A program made the position numbers and the translations under genes. A stretch of DNA of 64,000 nt from Caprimulgus europaeus (Eukaryota; Chordata; Aves; Caprimulgiformes; Caprimulgidae), in the NCBI GenBank assembly GCA_907165065.1, contig OU015528.1:73823474-73887473 (forward strand), in the 5' to 3' direction. Under the pieces are notes generated by a model, which did not search any database, was not told the origin of the DNA, and worked only from the letters and a program-made list of their open reading frames with translations. Below are positions 24,201 through 36,548 of the stretch, in pieces. The first letter of the stretch is position 1; every line of letters starts with the position of its first letter.

Positions 24201-27200
24201 GGTCAGGCTGGCAGAGAAGCCCTTGGCTACTGAAACAGACTGCAGTGTAATGTCAGCAGGAGTGTGATGCCAAGTCCTGCTCCCACTGCCAGGCCCCAGA
24301 AGGTCCCCATTAGGCACTGCATACAGCCCCCACACTGAAGCAAAGGGTTTTCAGAGATACTGGCTGTAAAGGGGTGCAGGCAAGGGCTTAGCCCTGAAAG
24401 CAAGCTGCTCCCTCCCATTCACTGCCATAAGTATTTCTGTTCAAAAAGCCAAGCAACTGCCTTTATGGCAATGATCCTTATCAGCTGAATTCTCTCCCTG
24501 CTATCAGACTCAGGAGAAGATCAGAGTGAGATCTGTGGTAATTAAACATGAATAAGAACAAATTAGTTGAGCACATTCCTGACTGTCAAGAAGTAATGGA
24601 GTGATTCAGAGGTCTGGATTTCACTGAGAGAGGCTCTCTGTCCTTCACCCCAACAACACGAAACTCCTTGCCTTCATGTATGTACCCTATCTCCAAAACG
24701 GTGTCAGGAAGATGTCTGAAAGGAATATCTTCAATAGGAAGAAGAGGAGAGCCACACAGAATAGCTTTAGGTGCAATAAATATTGCCCTTTTCCTAGCCA
24801 AGGTCTTTCCTGCACTTTTAATGCATCTCTTCACAGGATCCCTTGCAACCACAATGTGGTGGCATCAAAAAGATGGCTCATTTCTGTACACACACAAGTC
24901 TGAGAGAGGTGGTTGAGCAGCCCAGTGTGGCCGAGCCGTGGCCCATCCAGACGCAGCTTTGAGGTACCACACTGAACCCAAGGACAAAACACAGGCTGAT
25001 GCCCTGCTGCAGGGTCTGAAAGTGGCCGTGGCTGCAGCCTCACAGGGCAAGCAGACCAGAAAAAAAAAGAGAGTGAAATATGGAAAGGGGCATGTTGATG
25101 CAATTTATTGCAAATAAGCTACTGTGCTGCAGTAGCAGGACATCCAACAACAACACAAACATCTGTCATGTGAGGTTCCTTCTTTCTTCCTACCTCCCAC
25201 CTGGATGGTAAAGATGTTGTGGGAAGGTGGCAGGAGGGGAAGATGGTCTCATCATGCTGTGCTGTGCTCAGGGCAAGAGAAAGTAAAAACCCTTCATCTA
25301 ATACCCAGGCCATAAAGCAGTCAAAATATGACAGTCCTTTCTACACTGAACCCCATGACTAAGTCTCAGAGACCCCATCTTCTCTGCAGGTAAACTTTAC
25401 CAATTAAGTTTTTGAAGACCCAAAAGGTCTGAATCACAACATGTTTCAGAGACTACAGCCATTTCAGGGAACACTGGCAGTGACTCTCAGCAGGTCACAG
25501 TCAGCTGTGCTTTGCAGGTCGGCACGCACTTCAAAATGCAGCAGAGCACAGAGATACCCAACCTAATTTCAAATGGGTTCATTCAAATGAAAAGCAGTAA
25601 AACACAACATCCTGAAAATGAGCACATCTCAAGACACCAACTGAGCTCCAGTGCCACAGTTAGATTGCTCCAGATACGTGAAGCACCTCAGCTGATATAT
25701 TTTTAGCAATCTCAAGTGTCTTTCCACTCCACTGGAGACCACAGTCTAGACGTATTTACGGAGATGATTGGAGAAATTTAACATATTGTTATACCATCTT
25801 TCGAATTCCTAGTTCAGGCACAATTTAAAGAGAATGACTGCTGAGCATTCGGAAGAGGGAGAGGTTGGCACAGTACACTCAGGATCCAAAATTAATGACA
25901 GCCTGCAAGTTAGCTGTGTTTTCGGGGAGCAGTAAAGATCAATAGCAGATATTCTCAAGCGTCAGGTATTTCTGAATAGATGAAAACAACCACAAACAAT
26001 ACATTGTGAAGTCAGCAGCAGTGACAGATGTGTTCCCCAAAAAAAACACTTTCTCACCCATTTTCCTCAATATCTGCTGTGTCCTAATTGCCATCAAGGA
26101 CCACTGAAGGCTCTGCCAACCTCAAGGAGACAAAGAAATCCCTAAGAACTCCTGCTGCTAGACAACTGCAACTCTTTTTTAAGAGCAGAAACATAGTTGT
26201 CTCAGCTATATGTCAGGACTAGTAGATCCCAACCATAACTTATGAAGACAACAGATCTCCAAAGCTGCAAATTGTCCTATCTGGGGTAATTGTACTGTAG
26301 TCCCTGGTTCCACAAGCTGAAGGACTGAAAGAGATATCTAAGAGAGTCCAGGACTCCACCAAATGTCTAGATGAGCCCCAGCATCAGTGTGCTCTGGGTA
26401 CGATCTACAAGATGTAGAAGAATCTCAATAAATTTGTAGAATGTCTAGAAAGATGAATCTCAAAGAATATGACATAGTTATGGTATTTCTTGATAGGCCT
26501 CAGGATAAAATAACACTAGGTCTATGAGAAAAGGAAGGCATCTCAAGGAGTTATTAATCACTTGGTGAGATGTGTATGCAGCCCCTGGCCAAGTCTGTAG
26601 CACAAATTTCACTCTGTACAAATTCCATGAAGAATGTGAATGGTAGCAGCCCCGAATACAGAACCTTTTGTTTTCCTCAGGCTACAGAAACTTGTGCTTT
26701 TACTATAAGACATCCTTGGTTCAGCTGCTGCATTATCAGATGGGACAGAAGCCACCAGCCCAGAGAATATGACACATCAGTGAAGAGGTGCCAGCATTTT
26801 CAATACAATTAATCATCAACAACAGATCCTCAGGTGCAAACTCTAAAGAGCTGGAGGGCACATAATTTTCAAAAGCTGCCTCTCCCAGTATATCCCACCT
26901 ACTGAAGAATGGATTGTCAGCCAAACTCTACGCTGCCTCAAATATTTTGCACTAAAAACCACCACGTTAGCTAAGCTGAATGAGAGAGGAGTTCCCTACA
27001 CATTCCTGCAGTGATTGACTGCTGTTGACAGATTGAGGTTTTTCAGCCTGAAAGATTGGTTGTTCTTAAAGCCAAAGGTGAAAGACTAAGAGATGAAAAA
27101 CATAAAATGACTTTGCCAGAGTGTAGCCAGACATCTCCTGAAGCCAGATAATCCACTACAGACACACACACAAAAAAGGACAGAACTACCTTAACACTGC

Positions 27201-27779
27201 TGCACTCGCAAGAGCCCAGAGAGATGAGATCTGAAGGGCTCAGTAAAAAAAAGTCAAATATCCAATTGTTTCTCAAACCATCTGAATTGCCATGGGACTT
27301 AACAGCAACACAACAAGGAGAAGAGGAATCAACTGAAATGAGTTTTCCAGTGTATTTAACAGAATAATAGATTGGTGTATAATAGGACAGCCAATCTACA
27401 GGGCAAAGTTTTCCCTTTGTCTAGCACAATCCAGATATGGAGAAGTCAGAGATTCATCTATCGTTATAAAAAAGTTGAATTTTCACTGGAACTGATTTAA
27501 GACCAGAAAGACACACTAATAAGAGACAAAGAGGCAAGTGCACCATTTTTTGAAATCTGTAGCAGAAAGTCAAGGAAAGTGTAATGTTGCTCGACCTTAA
27601 ACCATTTATCACAAGGTTTAAGAAGAAATAGTGCATATTAGAAAAAAAAAAGAGTTATACCTATATACTCCAGAGTACACCAAAAGTGGTTGTGCAGCAG
27701 AAGGGATAACACTATGCTATCCTTTATAGTGCAGACAGCAAAAAGTAACAGTCTTGAAGAACAAGGGAGATTCAACAGC

Positions 27780-27998
27780 AGAAAAAGCTGTAACAGGAGG
27801 GAAAATGAATAGAACACAATAGATGGGCAAATATCTGGGGACCTTGTAGGCTCTTCATCACCAGAGATCCCTGAAAACAGTCCAGCCAAACATCAACCAT
27901 GAATGACAAAGTCATTGCTACTATAGCTATTTGGGCTGGGGATGAATTATAGGATCACCTGGGGTGCTTCCCAACTCTCTATTTCTGTAATTGAAAAA
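27780..27998 (+). mobile_element. Old CR1-like LINE, 3' end
   Basis: CTCTTCATCACCAGAGATCC, then CTGAAAACAGTCCAGCCAAAC and ATCAACCATGAATGAC match the 'tctccatcactggagattttcaaaaacaggttggacaaacacctgtcagggatgac' portion of old CR1. The terminal GGATCACCTGGGGTGCTTCC and CTATTTCTGTA follow. The 5' boundary is uncertain; the element may extend upstream toward 27370. Confidence 0.65.
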
Positions 27999-28527
27999 CA
28001 CATCCTAAGGTTATACAGAGATTCCACATTTCAAACCTCAGAAACTGAACCCAAATACCAGGAATGACACAGACAGCTTCTCAATTGATGCTTGTAAGCA
28101 GCCAGAAATCTTCCAGTGGTCAACACTGCTACAGAAAACATTTATGTGCCTTATGCTGGAACATAAGCTATAAAGAAATGAACAATAAACCTTTACAGGA
28201 GAAGAGTCAGAAATGAATAAAACCTCACCTCTCCTACACTAGAGCTGAGAGGACATTGCCATTGTTCATCCCACTTGACAGATACAATAATTTATACTCC
28301 TTAGTACAAATTACTGAGAAAGCAAAGCACTGCTAGGATCTTTTGTGAAGAGAATTGCTAGAGCAAGGAAGTATGATGGAAAACTTGGGAAGCTACAGAA
28401 CAGTCAGGGAATCGTTCAAATGTGCTTGCAGAGCAGCAGTTTGCTTCTATTCTCAGATGCAAAGAAGTGTTTTAACATAAAAAAAAATCACAGGACAAAG
28501 TGATATGAGCAGAGTCCAAGTTGTTAA

Positions 28528-28549
28528 AAATAAATACATAAATAAATAA
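28528..28549 (+). repeat. (AAAT)n simple repeat
   Basis: Short imperfect AAAT/AAATAC tract, directly next to the hairpin at 28546-28585. Confidence 0.8.
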
Positions 28550-28585
28550 AATGCAAAAGCTTTTTGGAAAGCTTTTGTATTTTAT
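28546..28585. repeat. Inverted repeat, 18-bp arms, 4-base loop
   Basis: Left arm 28546-28563 and right arm 28568-28585 are reverse complements with a single difference (G at 28553 opposite T, a G-U pair in RNA). The loop is TTGG; the inner ten pairs (CAAAAGCTTT/AAAGCTTTTG) are perfect. The loop is too short for a normal microRNA precursor. Confidence 0.85.
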
Positions 28586-28796
28586 GATGAAAATAACTCG
28601 GGCAAATAAGATCTTTACCATTACTTATACGTTCAGCTTATTTAGTAGCTAAATAATGCAGGTAATGAGAATGTGGGCACTATGCAAATATAATTTGTCC
28701 ACTTCTGGTCACCATTTTGGCCAATGTAACTACAAATGAACTGGAGCACATGGCAGCTACAGATAAGTAACCACATCACTCCAAGGGGTGTTCAAA

Positions 28797-28992
28797 TAGA
28801 ATCATAATATCATAGAATCAGAGAATCATTTTGGTTGGAAAAGACCTTTAGGATCATCAAGTCCAACCATAAACCTAACACTATTAAGTCCACCACTACA
28901 CCATGTCCCTAAGCACCTTGCCTACAAGTCTTTTAAATACCTCCAGGGATGGCGACTCCACCACTTCCCTGGCCAGCCTGTTCCAATGCTGG
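28797..28992 (-). mobile_element. CR1 LINE, 3' fragment
   Basis: Starts with AGAATCATAATATCATAGAATC, then TTGGTTGGAAAAGACCTTTAGG, ATCATCAAGTCCAACCAT, CCTCCAGGGATGGCGACTCC and CCTGGCCAGCCTGTTCCAATG, which is the standard reverse-orientation CR1 3' end. Truncated at its 5' side at about 28992. The flank at 28690-28795 may be part of an older CR1 into which this one inserted. Confidence 0.93.
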
Positions 28993-29226
28993 CTTGTGGC
29001 TTGTCTGTGAGTTAGGGTACAAGGGTACCTGTGGCAGATACTGAGTTATACAACTACACTGCAAAGACACCCCTGCCCCACAGCTCCAAGAGACAAGGGG
29101 AAAGACTGGAGGGGAAGGACTAATGCAGGGGCACTCAGGGCATCAATGTCAGACCTAAGAAGCCATATAAGGGTAAGCAGCACAAACAGCTAGACACAGT
29201 CTGTAAAATGAAAAGCGCCAACATAC

Positions 29227-29347
29227 TGCATTCCTTCCCCTTCACCGGGTCAGGTAGTCCAGAGCACTCCACCGACGGATTCGGGACAGCCACCCTCCAT
29301 CTGGAGCCACTGCTGTCACACTCTGTGTACTCGAAGTGGTAATCTGT
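29227..29347 (-). CDS. ELAPOR2: ELAPOR2 coding exon 2 (N-terminal luminal region)
   Basis: A 121-base exon, phase 0 at its start and one base over at its end. It encodes 40 residues beginning [11 protein letters not shown] and containing GSRWRVAVP and [11 protein letters not shown]. The family shares the DYHxEYTxCDSxGSRWRVA and LPDPVKGxEC patterns just after the signal peptide, which fixes its place as the first exon after the leader exon. The donor is A|GTATGT. The acceptor has a polypyrimidine-poor tract ending TTACAG. An alternative AG four bases downstream (29344-29345) would drop the first codon and shift the phase, so the upstream one is preferred. It lies 16.2 kb upstream of the next exon and at least 34.6 kb from exon 1. 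Confidence 0.93.
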
Positions 29348-32300
29348 CTGTAAGCAATTACAAAGAGTTTCAGTTTCATCATAACATTTGCATATTAAGC
29401 TCATTAATCAAGACTGGGATTAGCAAACTCAGTTATAATTGAACCAAAAAGGAAGTAGCTGGCGTCGAACATACTGTGCAGCACTCTCACTGCTTTGATG
29501 ATCACTCTGTCATCACAGAGCAAGCACAAAGCACATCCATCAGATGCTGTGCAGTACAAATGCTAAGGCAGAGGGTGGGATTTGCAAAAGCACTTGAGAG
29601 ACAGGACACAGATTCCACTAGAATTTTTTCCTGGTCTCTTAGAGCAGGATTGATCCCAAGGGTGTGGCCATCATGATATCTGATCTACAGTAGCCAACCA
29701 GGCCTCCTCTTAAGTCAATAGAGCAAACCATACCCAGAGTACATGTCATCCCATGTTAGATTGGAAGTCTAAGATGGATGGGATGAATCATCTTCTGCCA
29801 GTGCTTTTCCCTCTTCACCAACTTCAGAGAAAGCCCAGACAAATTAGGAGAGATAAATCCAGTATTGGGGTACCTCTGAAAATGCCACCCAGAGTCAGCT
29901 CTGAGGAGTACCTCAAGGCAGAATAACCGTGTGAGGGGAAATCCTCCACATGATCTCTGTGACTGAGATTAGCCCTGAGCAGTCTAAGTGAAACGCAGTA
30001 AGAATCTTCCTAGCATTAGCTAGGAAAGAATATTAGCTATTTATCTTACTAATAATATTGATTCAGATCCCACATACAATCTAGACTCTCATCTAGTTAC
30101 ATTTTCAGTTTTGTCTTTGTAGCTTTGTTTCCAAATTCATAGCCCAGAATTTTACTGCTAAAACAAACCTCAGCAACATTTCATTCTTGAACCAGCTTGG
30201 TATCAAGAGAGAGTTTGGGTGAAGTTGGCAGAATTGGTGCATACCCTTCTTCAGAGGGAACAGACCTCTATTAAAATGACACATACTGGCAAGCTCCATG
30301 AGATGTCTCCTCATGGGCAAGGCCACCTCCAGCTCCTTTTGCGGTCAGCTGAGGGAAAAAGGTGGCCACACGCCTATTTTAGACACCTGCTGCAGAGGGG
30401 ATGAGGAGATAACACACATCCTAGAAACACCTCTTTCTCTCCACTGGCTACAGAGGGAGACCAGCCACTTGGTCTGGATGGAGACTTCTCCATTTCCTCA
30501 GAGGAACTCTGTGTCTGACACCACACATCCCCGCGTGGCCTATAAAAATAACACACAAAATCATGGGACTGAGGAAAATGAGATCAGAGCTTCAGCCCCA
30601 CGTTTGGGGTTTACACAGTTTTAGAGTAGACTGGTGTGGTGAATCCATAAAATTTGGTTTGTTACTTTCAGTTTAGCTGGCTTCTCCTGGCAGGACTGGC
30701 CATGAACCAAAGGGGAAGGCATTGGTCATGTTTGCAGCCCAAGGCACAAGCAGAAGAGCTCCTTAGCTGGCGTAGCTCACTCTCACTACGGCAAAACCTC
30801 GCCATGAGGCAGCACAATTTGCCTTCCTGAAGTTCTGTGCCACCATGACTGCAGACATCAGTCCCTAAGCTACGCTACCGTAGGAGGAGGTACTCTGTGC
30901 ACACAGGGTGGTCCATCTTCTCCTGGTCCTTCTATGACCAGTGCCAACATCCCACACGATGGGGCAGAACAGGGGGAATCAGGTGGATAAGTCAGTCCAT
31001 GCTGGCTCTGGTATAGAACAGTTAATCTCTGCAAATATTCAGCTGACTCACAAGGAGAAGACTCGCAATTCTCATTTACTTACAGAAAAATAAACAATAC
31101 TGAGTTTAATACTTCTCCTACTGTTACCATAGCTCTCCAGAGATATTCAGATGTTAATAAAGTCCTACCTAAACATCATTTAAGCCATTGCTATTTTGCA
31201 TCCAAGTGCAAATAATATTCTGATTTCTCTGGAATTAATATTTTTATGGTTCAATAAATTCAACCTATGGTTTAGAAACCTAACTAACAGCATAGCGAAA
31301 AGGAAACTACCTGTCTCAAAAATAAATCAACGCATAAGAAGATACTACTGAACTCAGAGCCACGCATGAAATATGATATACCACACTCTCAACTCTACAA
31401 AAATACTCAACTAAAATATGCATTTTTTCCCCCTTTCCTCTCATTATACAATCTTCAAGGAAAGAAAAAAAAAACAGTCCTTAATCATCTTGGTATGAAA
31501 TCTGCCTATAAGGCAACCAGAATATATAAATAACATATCTGTAATAGATCCATCACATATTTCAAATCACATAAAAAAATGATCTATCAAGTTAAAAATG
31601 CCAGACTGGAATGAAGCAAAGAAAGTTATATTGAAACACTCTGAATCTGACTTATGTTCAGGTCTCCTTTCTATTTCATATCAGGTCAAAAAAATTACAG
31701 AGAGCAGTTTGGCATCAACAATCCAGGGTGCTCTCATAGCCACCTTCTCAAAATACACGTCAGGGATGTCTAGTCAGCATGCAAACCCTCTGCAGCCAAA
31801 GGGGGTCTCAGAAGTGGTGCATCTGGGAGGGACATACCATGCAGAGCAGAAATGTCCCATCTAATGGTGTCCGACTGTCAACTATCACCTGAGAGTCAAA
31901 ACTCAAGACAGTAACTAAAATTATAAAGGAAAAAGGGTTTCTGCCCTCCTTCCAAGTTCAGGCAGAAGAGTCAGGTCTCCATCTCTCTTTTTCTATCTCA
32001 TCATGAAAATCTCTCCAGCGTTAGCCAGTCAGATGAGGTTTTCAGAGAGACGGACTAAACAGATATGCTTCCCTCTGATCACCCCATCCCTGTGTGCAGC
32101 TAGCCATGTCCACAGAGGAGTCCCAAGACTCACAAGGAAGACTGTACATCAGAACTAAGTTCTTACATCATCTCCTTCCATTACTTTTTCCTCTACTGTG
32201 CTGAGTTCCTTTATGTTAGAGGGGGATTTTTTGTTGTTTATTTGTTTTCTATCTGATCTCCAACTCAACTTCATGTCTGGAAACCATTCCACAGACTTGG

Positions 32301-35300
32301 TTGTTCTTCTGGTAATTGGCTGTAATGAAGACCCTGCAGATGAATTTCTGCTCTTGGTCATACACACATAGCTCCAAAATCTATGGCAGCTACCACCACT
32401 ACCATCTTCTTCCCTATACTACAGTTTTACCTAGAAACAACCACCAAGGGCCCAGCTATATCACTCTTTTAAAAACAGATTATATCTGTGCTGCATCACA
32501 TGTATGACAGCATCTCAGAGCTTCGGCTGCTCCACTGGCTATCTTTAAATTAACCACCTTGGCTGCTTATAGTGGGTGAATATAACTGCATGCAGCTCTG
32601 GTTCAGCAAAATGACCCAGTATCTCAAGCAGGTTTAGCAGCCATGGTGATGCTGTCCTCAGTATCCAGCGTAGCTCAGGTCTCTCCCTACGAGCTGGAAG
32701 TATGCCTTGACTGCTGCATCAATACCCTCAGAGCACAAGTGATGTAAGTGAGCGCTGGAAATCACCCGTTAACGCTGGCTGACTGGGCTCAGCACTTCGC
32801 ATCTGCCTCAGCAATTTGAATTTCCAAATATAGAGGGCTGACAGAGGAGCCTTCTCAGCACCCTGGGACACTTACAACACCTTTGTATCTCACTGAAAAA
32901 TGCCATCTCATTGTGCTGGGATTTCTTCTCTCTGATGGAGAAATTCATTCACCCACCAGTTCTCTGACGTTAATTTCACAGTAAATCCATTGCCAGATGT
33001 TAGCTGTTGCCAGCTATTAGTCTGCTTTTGCTTTCAATGTTTTTTCCCCACTATCATCCAAACATATAGTATCTTTAAATTTGGCCATGGACCTGTTTTA
33101 ATTTTAACTGTAAGTCTGACTCTGTTTTATTACTTTTCTGAGCTTGGCCTTCATGTTCTAAACATGTCCCTCCCCCAGTTCAGCTGTTATTTCCTATAAT
33201 ATTTCCTACTTTATTGCTCATAATTCCTAGGCTTTGGCAAAGCCGGTTTGAATTTCAGATCCAAAGAGTAGGTTTCCATAGGAGAGTGTCTCTCAGAAAA
33301 AAATGAAAAATACCCCTTATAGAGTTAAGCTAAAAAAAAAAAAAAGCTATTTTCTAAATGGAAAATTGATGCTGTTCCAAGAAGCTGCTCCAAATCAATG
33401 TGTAGTCCTCAGCATTAAATTTCAAATGAAAGGTTAATAGTAACCTGAAAAATGCCGCCAAAAATAGGCAAGCATGTTTGTTTTACCCTCTTCTGAAGTT
33501 TGCTTTACTGTTCTTGGAGAATTAGTAAAATCATATCTGCACTACCATGCAAAGCTGTTGTAAGAAACTGACATATGTGCACTCTCTTTGAAGGACACCA
33601 CGTACAAAAAAGATGCCCTCTTCATGCACATGACGTCAAAGAGACGGTGCACTGGTCACAGCTCTGGCCAGGGGGAGGAAAAAACCGACAGAATCTGTCC
33701 AGCATGCTGTGTTCAAAAAGCATCGATACGGGATCAGTGGTGTGGGGCTGCCATCCTCCCACATACCCTGTGCAAAACCCCCACAGACATCTCCTGGCTC
33801 CCAGCCCACCATGAGCTGCGTGACACTTCAACGAGGCATGTTCCCACCATGTGTCCTCCAGCTCCACTGCCCCTCTTCTCACAGAATCCTTCTCTTGACT
33901 TTAAGTGGCACCGAGTGCTCCTCCTTGCCCAGGTCCCCAGAGCCAGTGTATTTAGTGTTGGATGTTTCCAGGGTAGACTTCTACATCTGAACTAGTTATC
34001 CCACAGTCCTTTACAACACTTGACAGACACTGGCGTTTCCAGGGCACAGCTCCTCTCGTCTTAAAAGTAAATGCCTATTTCAGGGCACTTCTGAAACTCC
34101 AGAAGTATCAGTTTCCTCTCCATCAACTGGAGAGCTTTTTCCCAGACAACTCCCTGTAGAACAGAGCTTTCTCCATGACAAAGAGCAACACCCACTTCGA
34201 TGCCTCTCCTATTTTTCTGTACCAACTTTTGCATTCCCTCCTTTCACCTAGATGGGAGATGCCCTGTAGCCCTTCCAACTTAATGAGAACGGAAAGGCAG
34301 AGAGAGTACAAGCCCTTACAACCAGTTCCCAATGCACTGAACACTTGACCTGGGCAGAAACAATGGATGAAACCCATGAGCAATAAACATTTACTATATC
34401 TGTTATGAAATATAGTAGCAAAAGTCTCCTGCAATTTAACAGCTTGCTCTGCTCATGTTGTTTTCCAACTACAGACTTCACTGAGCCAAAAAAAAGAAAG
34501 AAAAACCTTCTATCGTAGTTGCCACAAGATTACTAAACAACAACTCTCAGGAGGTCTGTCACTTACTCCTTCCTTGAACTTGCACTGCTTGTTCCACTGA
34601 TACTACTTGCTTAACCTGATTAACTGGACACAATGCTATTAAAAGATATTGCTTGCCAGAAGTGGCATCTGTAATCTTTACAGACCCATGTGCTATCTAT
34701 ATTTGCAACAGGGATTAGCTGTGCATTTATTTTTATTTAAAAAAAAAAACTTCTTTAAAGAAAGAATGAATTCGGGAGGAGACGAGTCCAGCCCCATTGA
34801 GCACTCTTGTGATCCTCCCAGACTAATCACACTGAAAAGGAAACAATGCTTTCACTTCACCTTCACTTCCAAGAGGTGACATCCCAAAAGACGGCGGATG
34901 TAGAAACACAGCAGACTCTCTGCGTGGCTGTGTTTCCCTGTGTCTGGTCTCTGTAGCATTAGCACACCCAGGGACCACACTTTCAACACTCTGAGATTAC
35001 TCCAGTGCTTTCAAGGGCTCCTATCAGTCACTTCTCCTAATTTAGGCTATGAAAGAGGAAATGCAAATTCCCATTTCTTATTAGTTTCAGGCTTCTAGCC
35101 CATCCTCCTCTTTTACTGCACTCATTATTTCTAGTATATCCTCTGGCATCTGTAAATATTCCTTCTTCCCCGCTGTGCTCCTACCATCCCAGCCCATGAG
35201 CGAGCAGCAGAGCTGTCCGTCAGCAGGGCTCTGTCACATCACTCACTCAGACCCAATGCCCAGCTCTGCGCTTCCCCTGAATGTGAACACGTTCCTCTTT

Positions 35301-36407
35301 AATCTCCTTTGAAACTACTTATGTTAGTGCTTTTCAGCTGAAAACTTGAGCCAAGCTTTCAATTATTTCCATCCCTACTCCTGAATCCCCAAATTCCTAA
35401 AGACATTTATGTGTATTCTGCAGCATTTCTCTTTCCAGACTTCTAATTCATTTGTGGCTTTTTTGGCAGTGAGAAACCCAGCTCTAATTGCATTGCTTAG
35501 AACCCCGCAAGGCAGCTGCGTATATTCAGACTTTCTGAAAATCGGGCTATTTGCATCTTGAGCCTAATTCAAGCACCAGGTTTCAACTACCAGAAGCTGA
35601 GGTTGAAACACTGCCAAAGCCATCTGCAAATTAAAGATGAACTGAAGAGGTTTACTGAATGAAAGCCAAAATTCAGCAAAAATATATCATCAATATTTGT
35701 GAGGATTCAGAATAAATGACATTTTGGGTACGTTTTTATATAACCTGTTTAAACATAATTTCCAGGAGTCTAACTCAAATGTGTTCAAATAAATGTCTAG
35801 TCCTAGGCCAGTGAGTGGAGTGACCTGCAGTGGACAGATCTCAGTAGAATGATGGGGTAAGTTTGGAGAGCCATGAGCAGCTCCATCAGCAGGAGGAGGA
35901 CAGAGACAGCCCTTATCAATGTTTAGAAACAAACTGCTGATAGAGAAGTGTTTGGATGAATATTGTGTCCCAGTGGAAATGAGAAAGGCACTGAGTTCTC
36001 ACACCAACCAGGTCAAAGGACTTCCTTTGCCCTTGGTCAGCATACTGCAGCATGGGATGACGGTCAGCAGAGAGAGGAGGTGTTTCCAGCACATCTCGGA
36101 CATCCAGAGCAGGACATGTGAACTGTACTCCTTTCTTCCTCCAGAGCTAAAGGAGTTAGCTAGCCTGGCTTAGACACATATGCTTCCACGCAAGCATCTG
36201 AGGTTAGATGGAACAAGCCCTTCCCTGTGTACCTCTTCACCCAGCTGTGACATGCTGGGCTGCCATTTCAGTTCTGAATGCATTGGTGCAGCCTCTGAAC
36301 AGCTCCCAGTCCAAGAGGCACCCACCTGTTCACTGAGCCTCCCAGAGATGCTTGTCATAGAAATAATGTGTTATTGCTATGACAGAGCTTTAAAGTAAGA
36401 AATAGCA

Positions 36408-36548
36408 GGGCTAGAGCCTTGCTAAATGACTTCAGAAGTCATTTAGTCCATTTTCTTGGACTTCCCTATACCTAAACCATTCCTGACAGAAGTTTGTCTA
36501 GCCTCTTAGAAAACCCCCAGGGATGGATGTTAACGTCCCTTCCCAGGG
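36408..36548 (-). mobile_element. Old CR1-like LINE, 3' fragment
   Basis: AAGTCATTTAGTCCATTTTC, CCATTCCTGACAGAAGTTTG, TCTAGCCTCTTAGAAAACCC and CCAGGGATGGATGTTAACG followed by TTCCCAGGGTAA track the reverse-strand 3' region of old CR1 ('catctagtccat...cctgacaggtgtttgtctaacctgttcttaaaaacctccagtgatggagattcc...cccagggtaa'). It carries a perfect palindrome at its outer end. Confidence 0.75.
36422..36446. repeat. 25-bp perfect palindrome
   Basis: Twelve-base arms (CTAAATGACTTC and its exact reverse complement) around a single A at 36434. The right arm coincides with the CR1 'aagtcatttag' string; the left arm is an inverted copy of it. Confidence 0.9.

Larger units (their letters stand above)
13075..29226. 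other. ELAPOR2: ELAPOR2 intron 2
   Basis: A 16.15 kb intron. It contains old CR1 sequence (16988-18110 and about 27780-27998), a younger 1.5 kb CR1 (18853-20326), a 3' CR1 fragment (28797-28992), an LTR-like fragment near 21.2 kb, an unexplained open stretch at 24.6-25.1 kb and a hairpin at 28.55 kb. The stretches 13.1-16.9, 21.3-24.5 and 25.1-27.7 kb show nothing I can name apart from short A/T runs. Confidence 0.85.
775..29347 (-). other. ELAPOR2: ELAPOR2 gene, partial (nine internal coding exons)
   Basis: Gene-level entry. The product belongs to the ELAPOR/EIG121 family: type I single-pass membrane glycoproteins of the endosome/lysosome and secretory pathway, linked to autophagy and, for the EIG121L paralogue, reportedly to BMP signalling. 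Seen here: nine exons on the minus strand with AG acceptors and GT donors and phases that join without error (121, 196, 148, 87, 106, 153, 89, 181 and 129 bases). I call ELAPOR2 rather than ELAPOR1 from paralogue-specific residues recalled from the family, such as YKWIEPKICREDL and GFYNN in the ninth exon; ELAPOR1 has YKWAKPKICSEDL and GFFKTN. The region contains Cys-rich ephrin-receptor-like modules. The signal-peptide exon, MRH-like region, transmembrane helix and cytoplasmic tail are outside the window. No promoter or CpG island is visible, so the gene is open at both ends. Exon numbers used below assume one upstream coding exon. Confidence 0.95.

Noticed and set aside
28675-28796. Possible older CR1 sequence flanking the CR1 at 28797
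   Set aside because: The strings TTGTCCACTTCTGGTCACC and AATGAACTGGAGCACATGGC resemble old CR1, but the match is too short and diverged to call as a feature.
29343-29347. Alternative acceptor for exon 2 four bases downstream
   Set aside because: It would give a phase that does not fit a clean E/T-DYH junction as in the paralogue. The upstream AG keeps the conserved residue before DYH, though the exon 1 donor is not visible to prove it.
33575-33995. Cluster of overlapping open frames suggestive of an exon
   Set aside because: Frames are open on both strands at once, with no family similarity, no CpG island and no conserved splice context.
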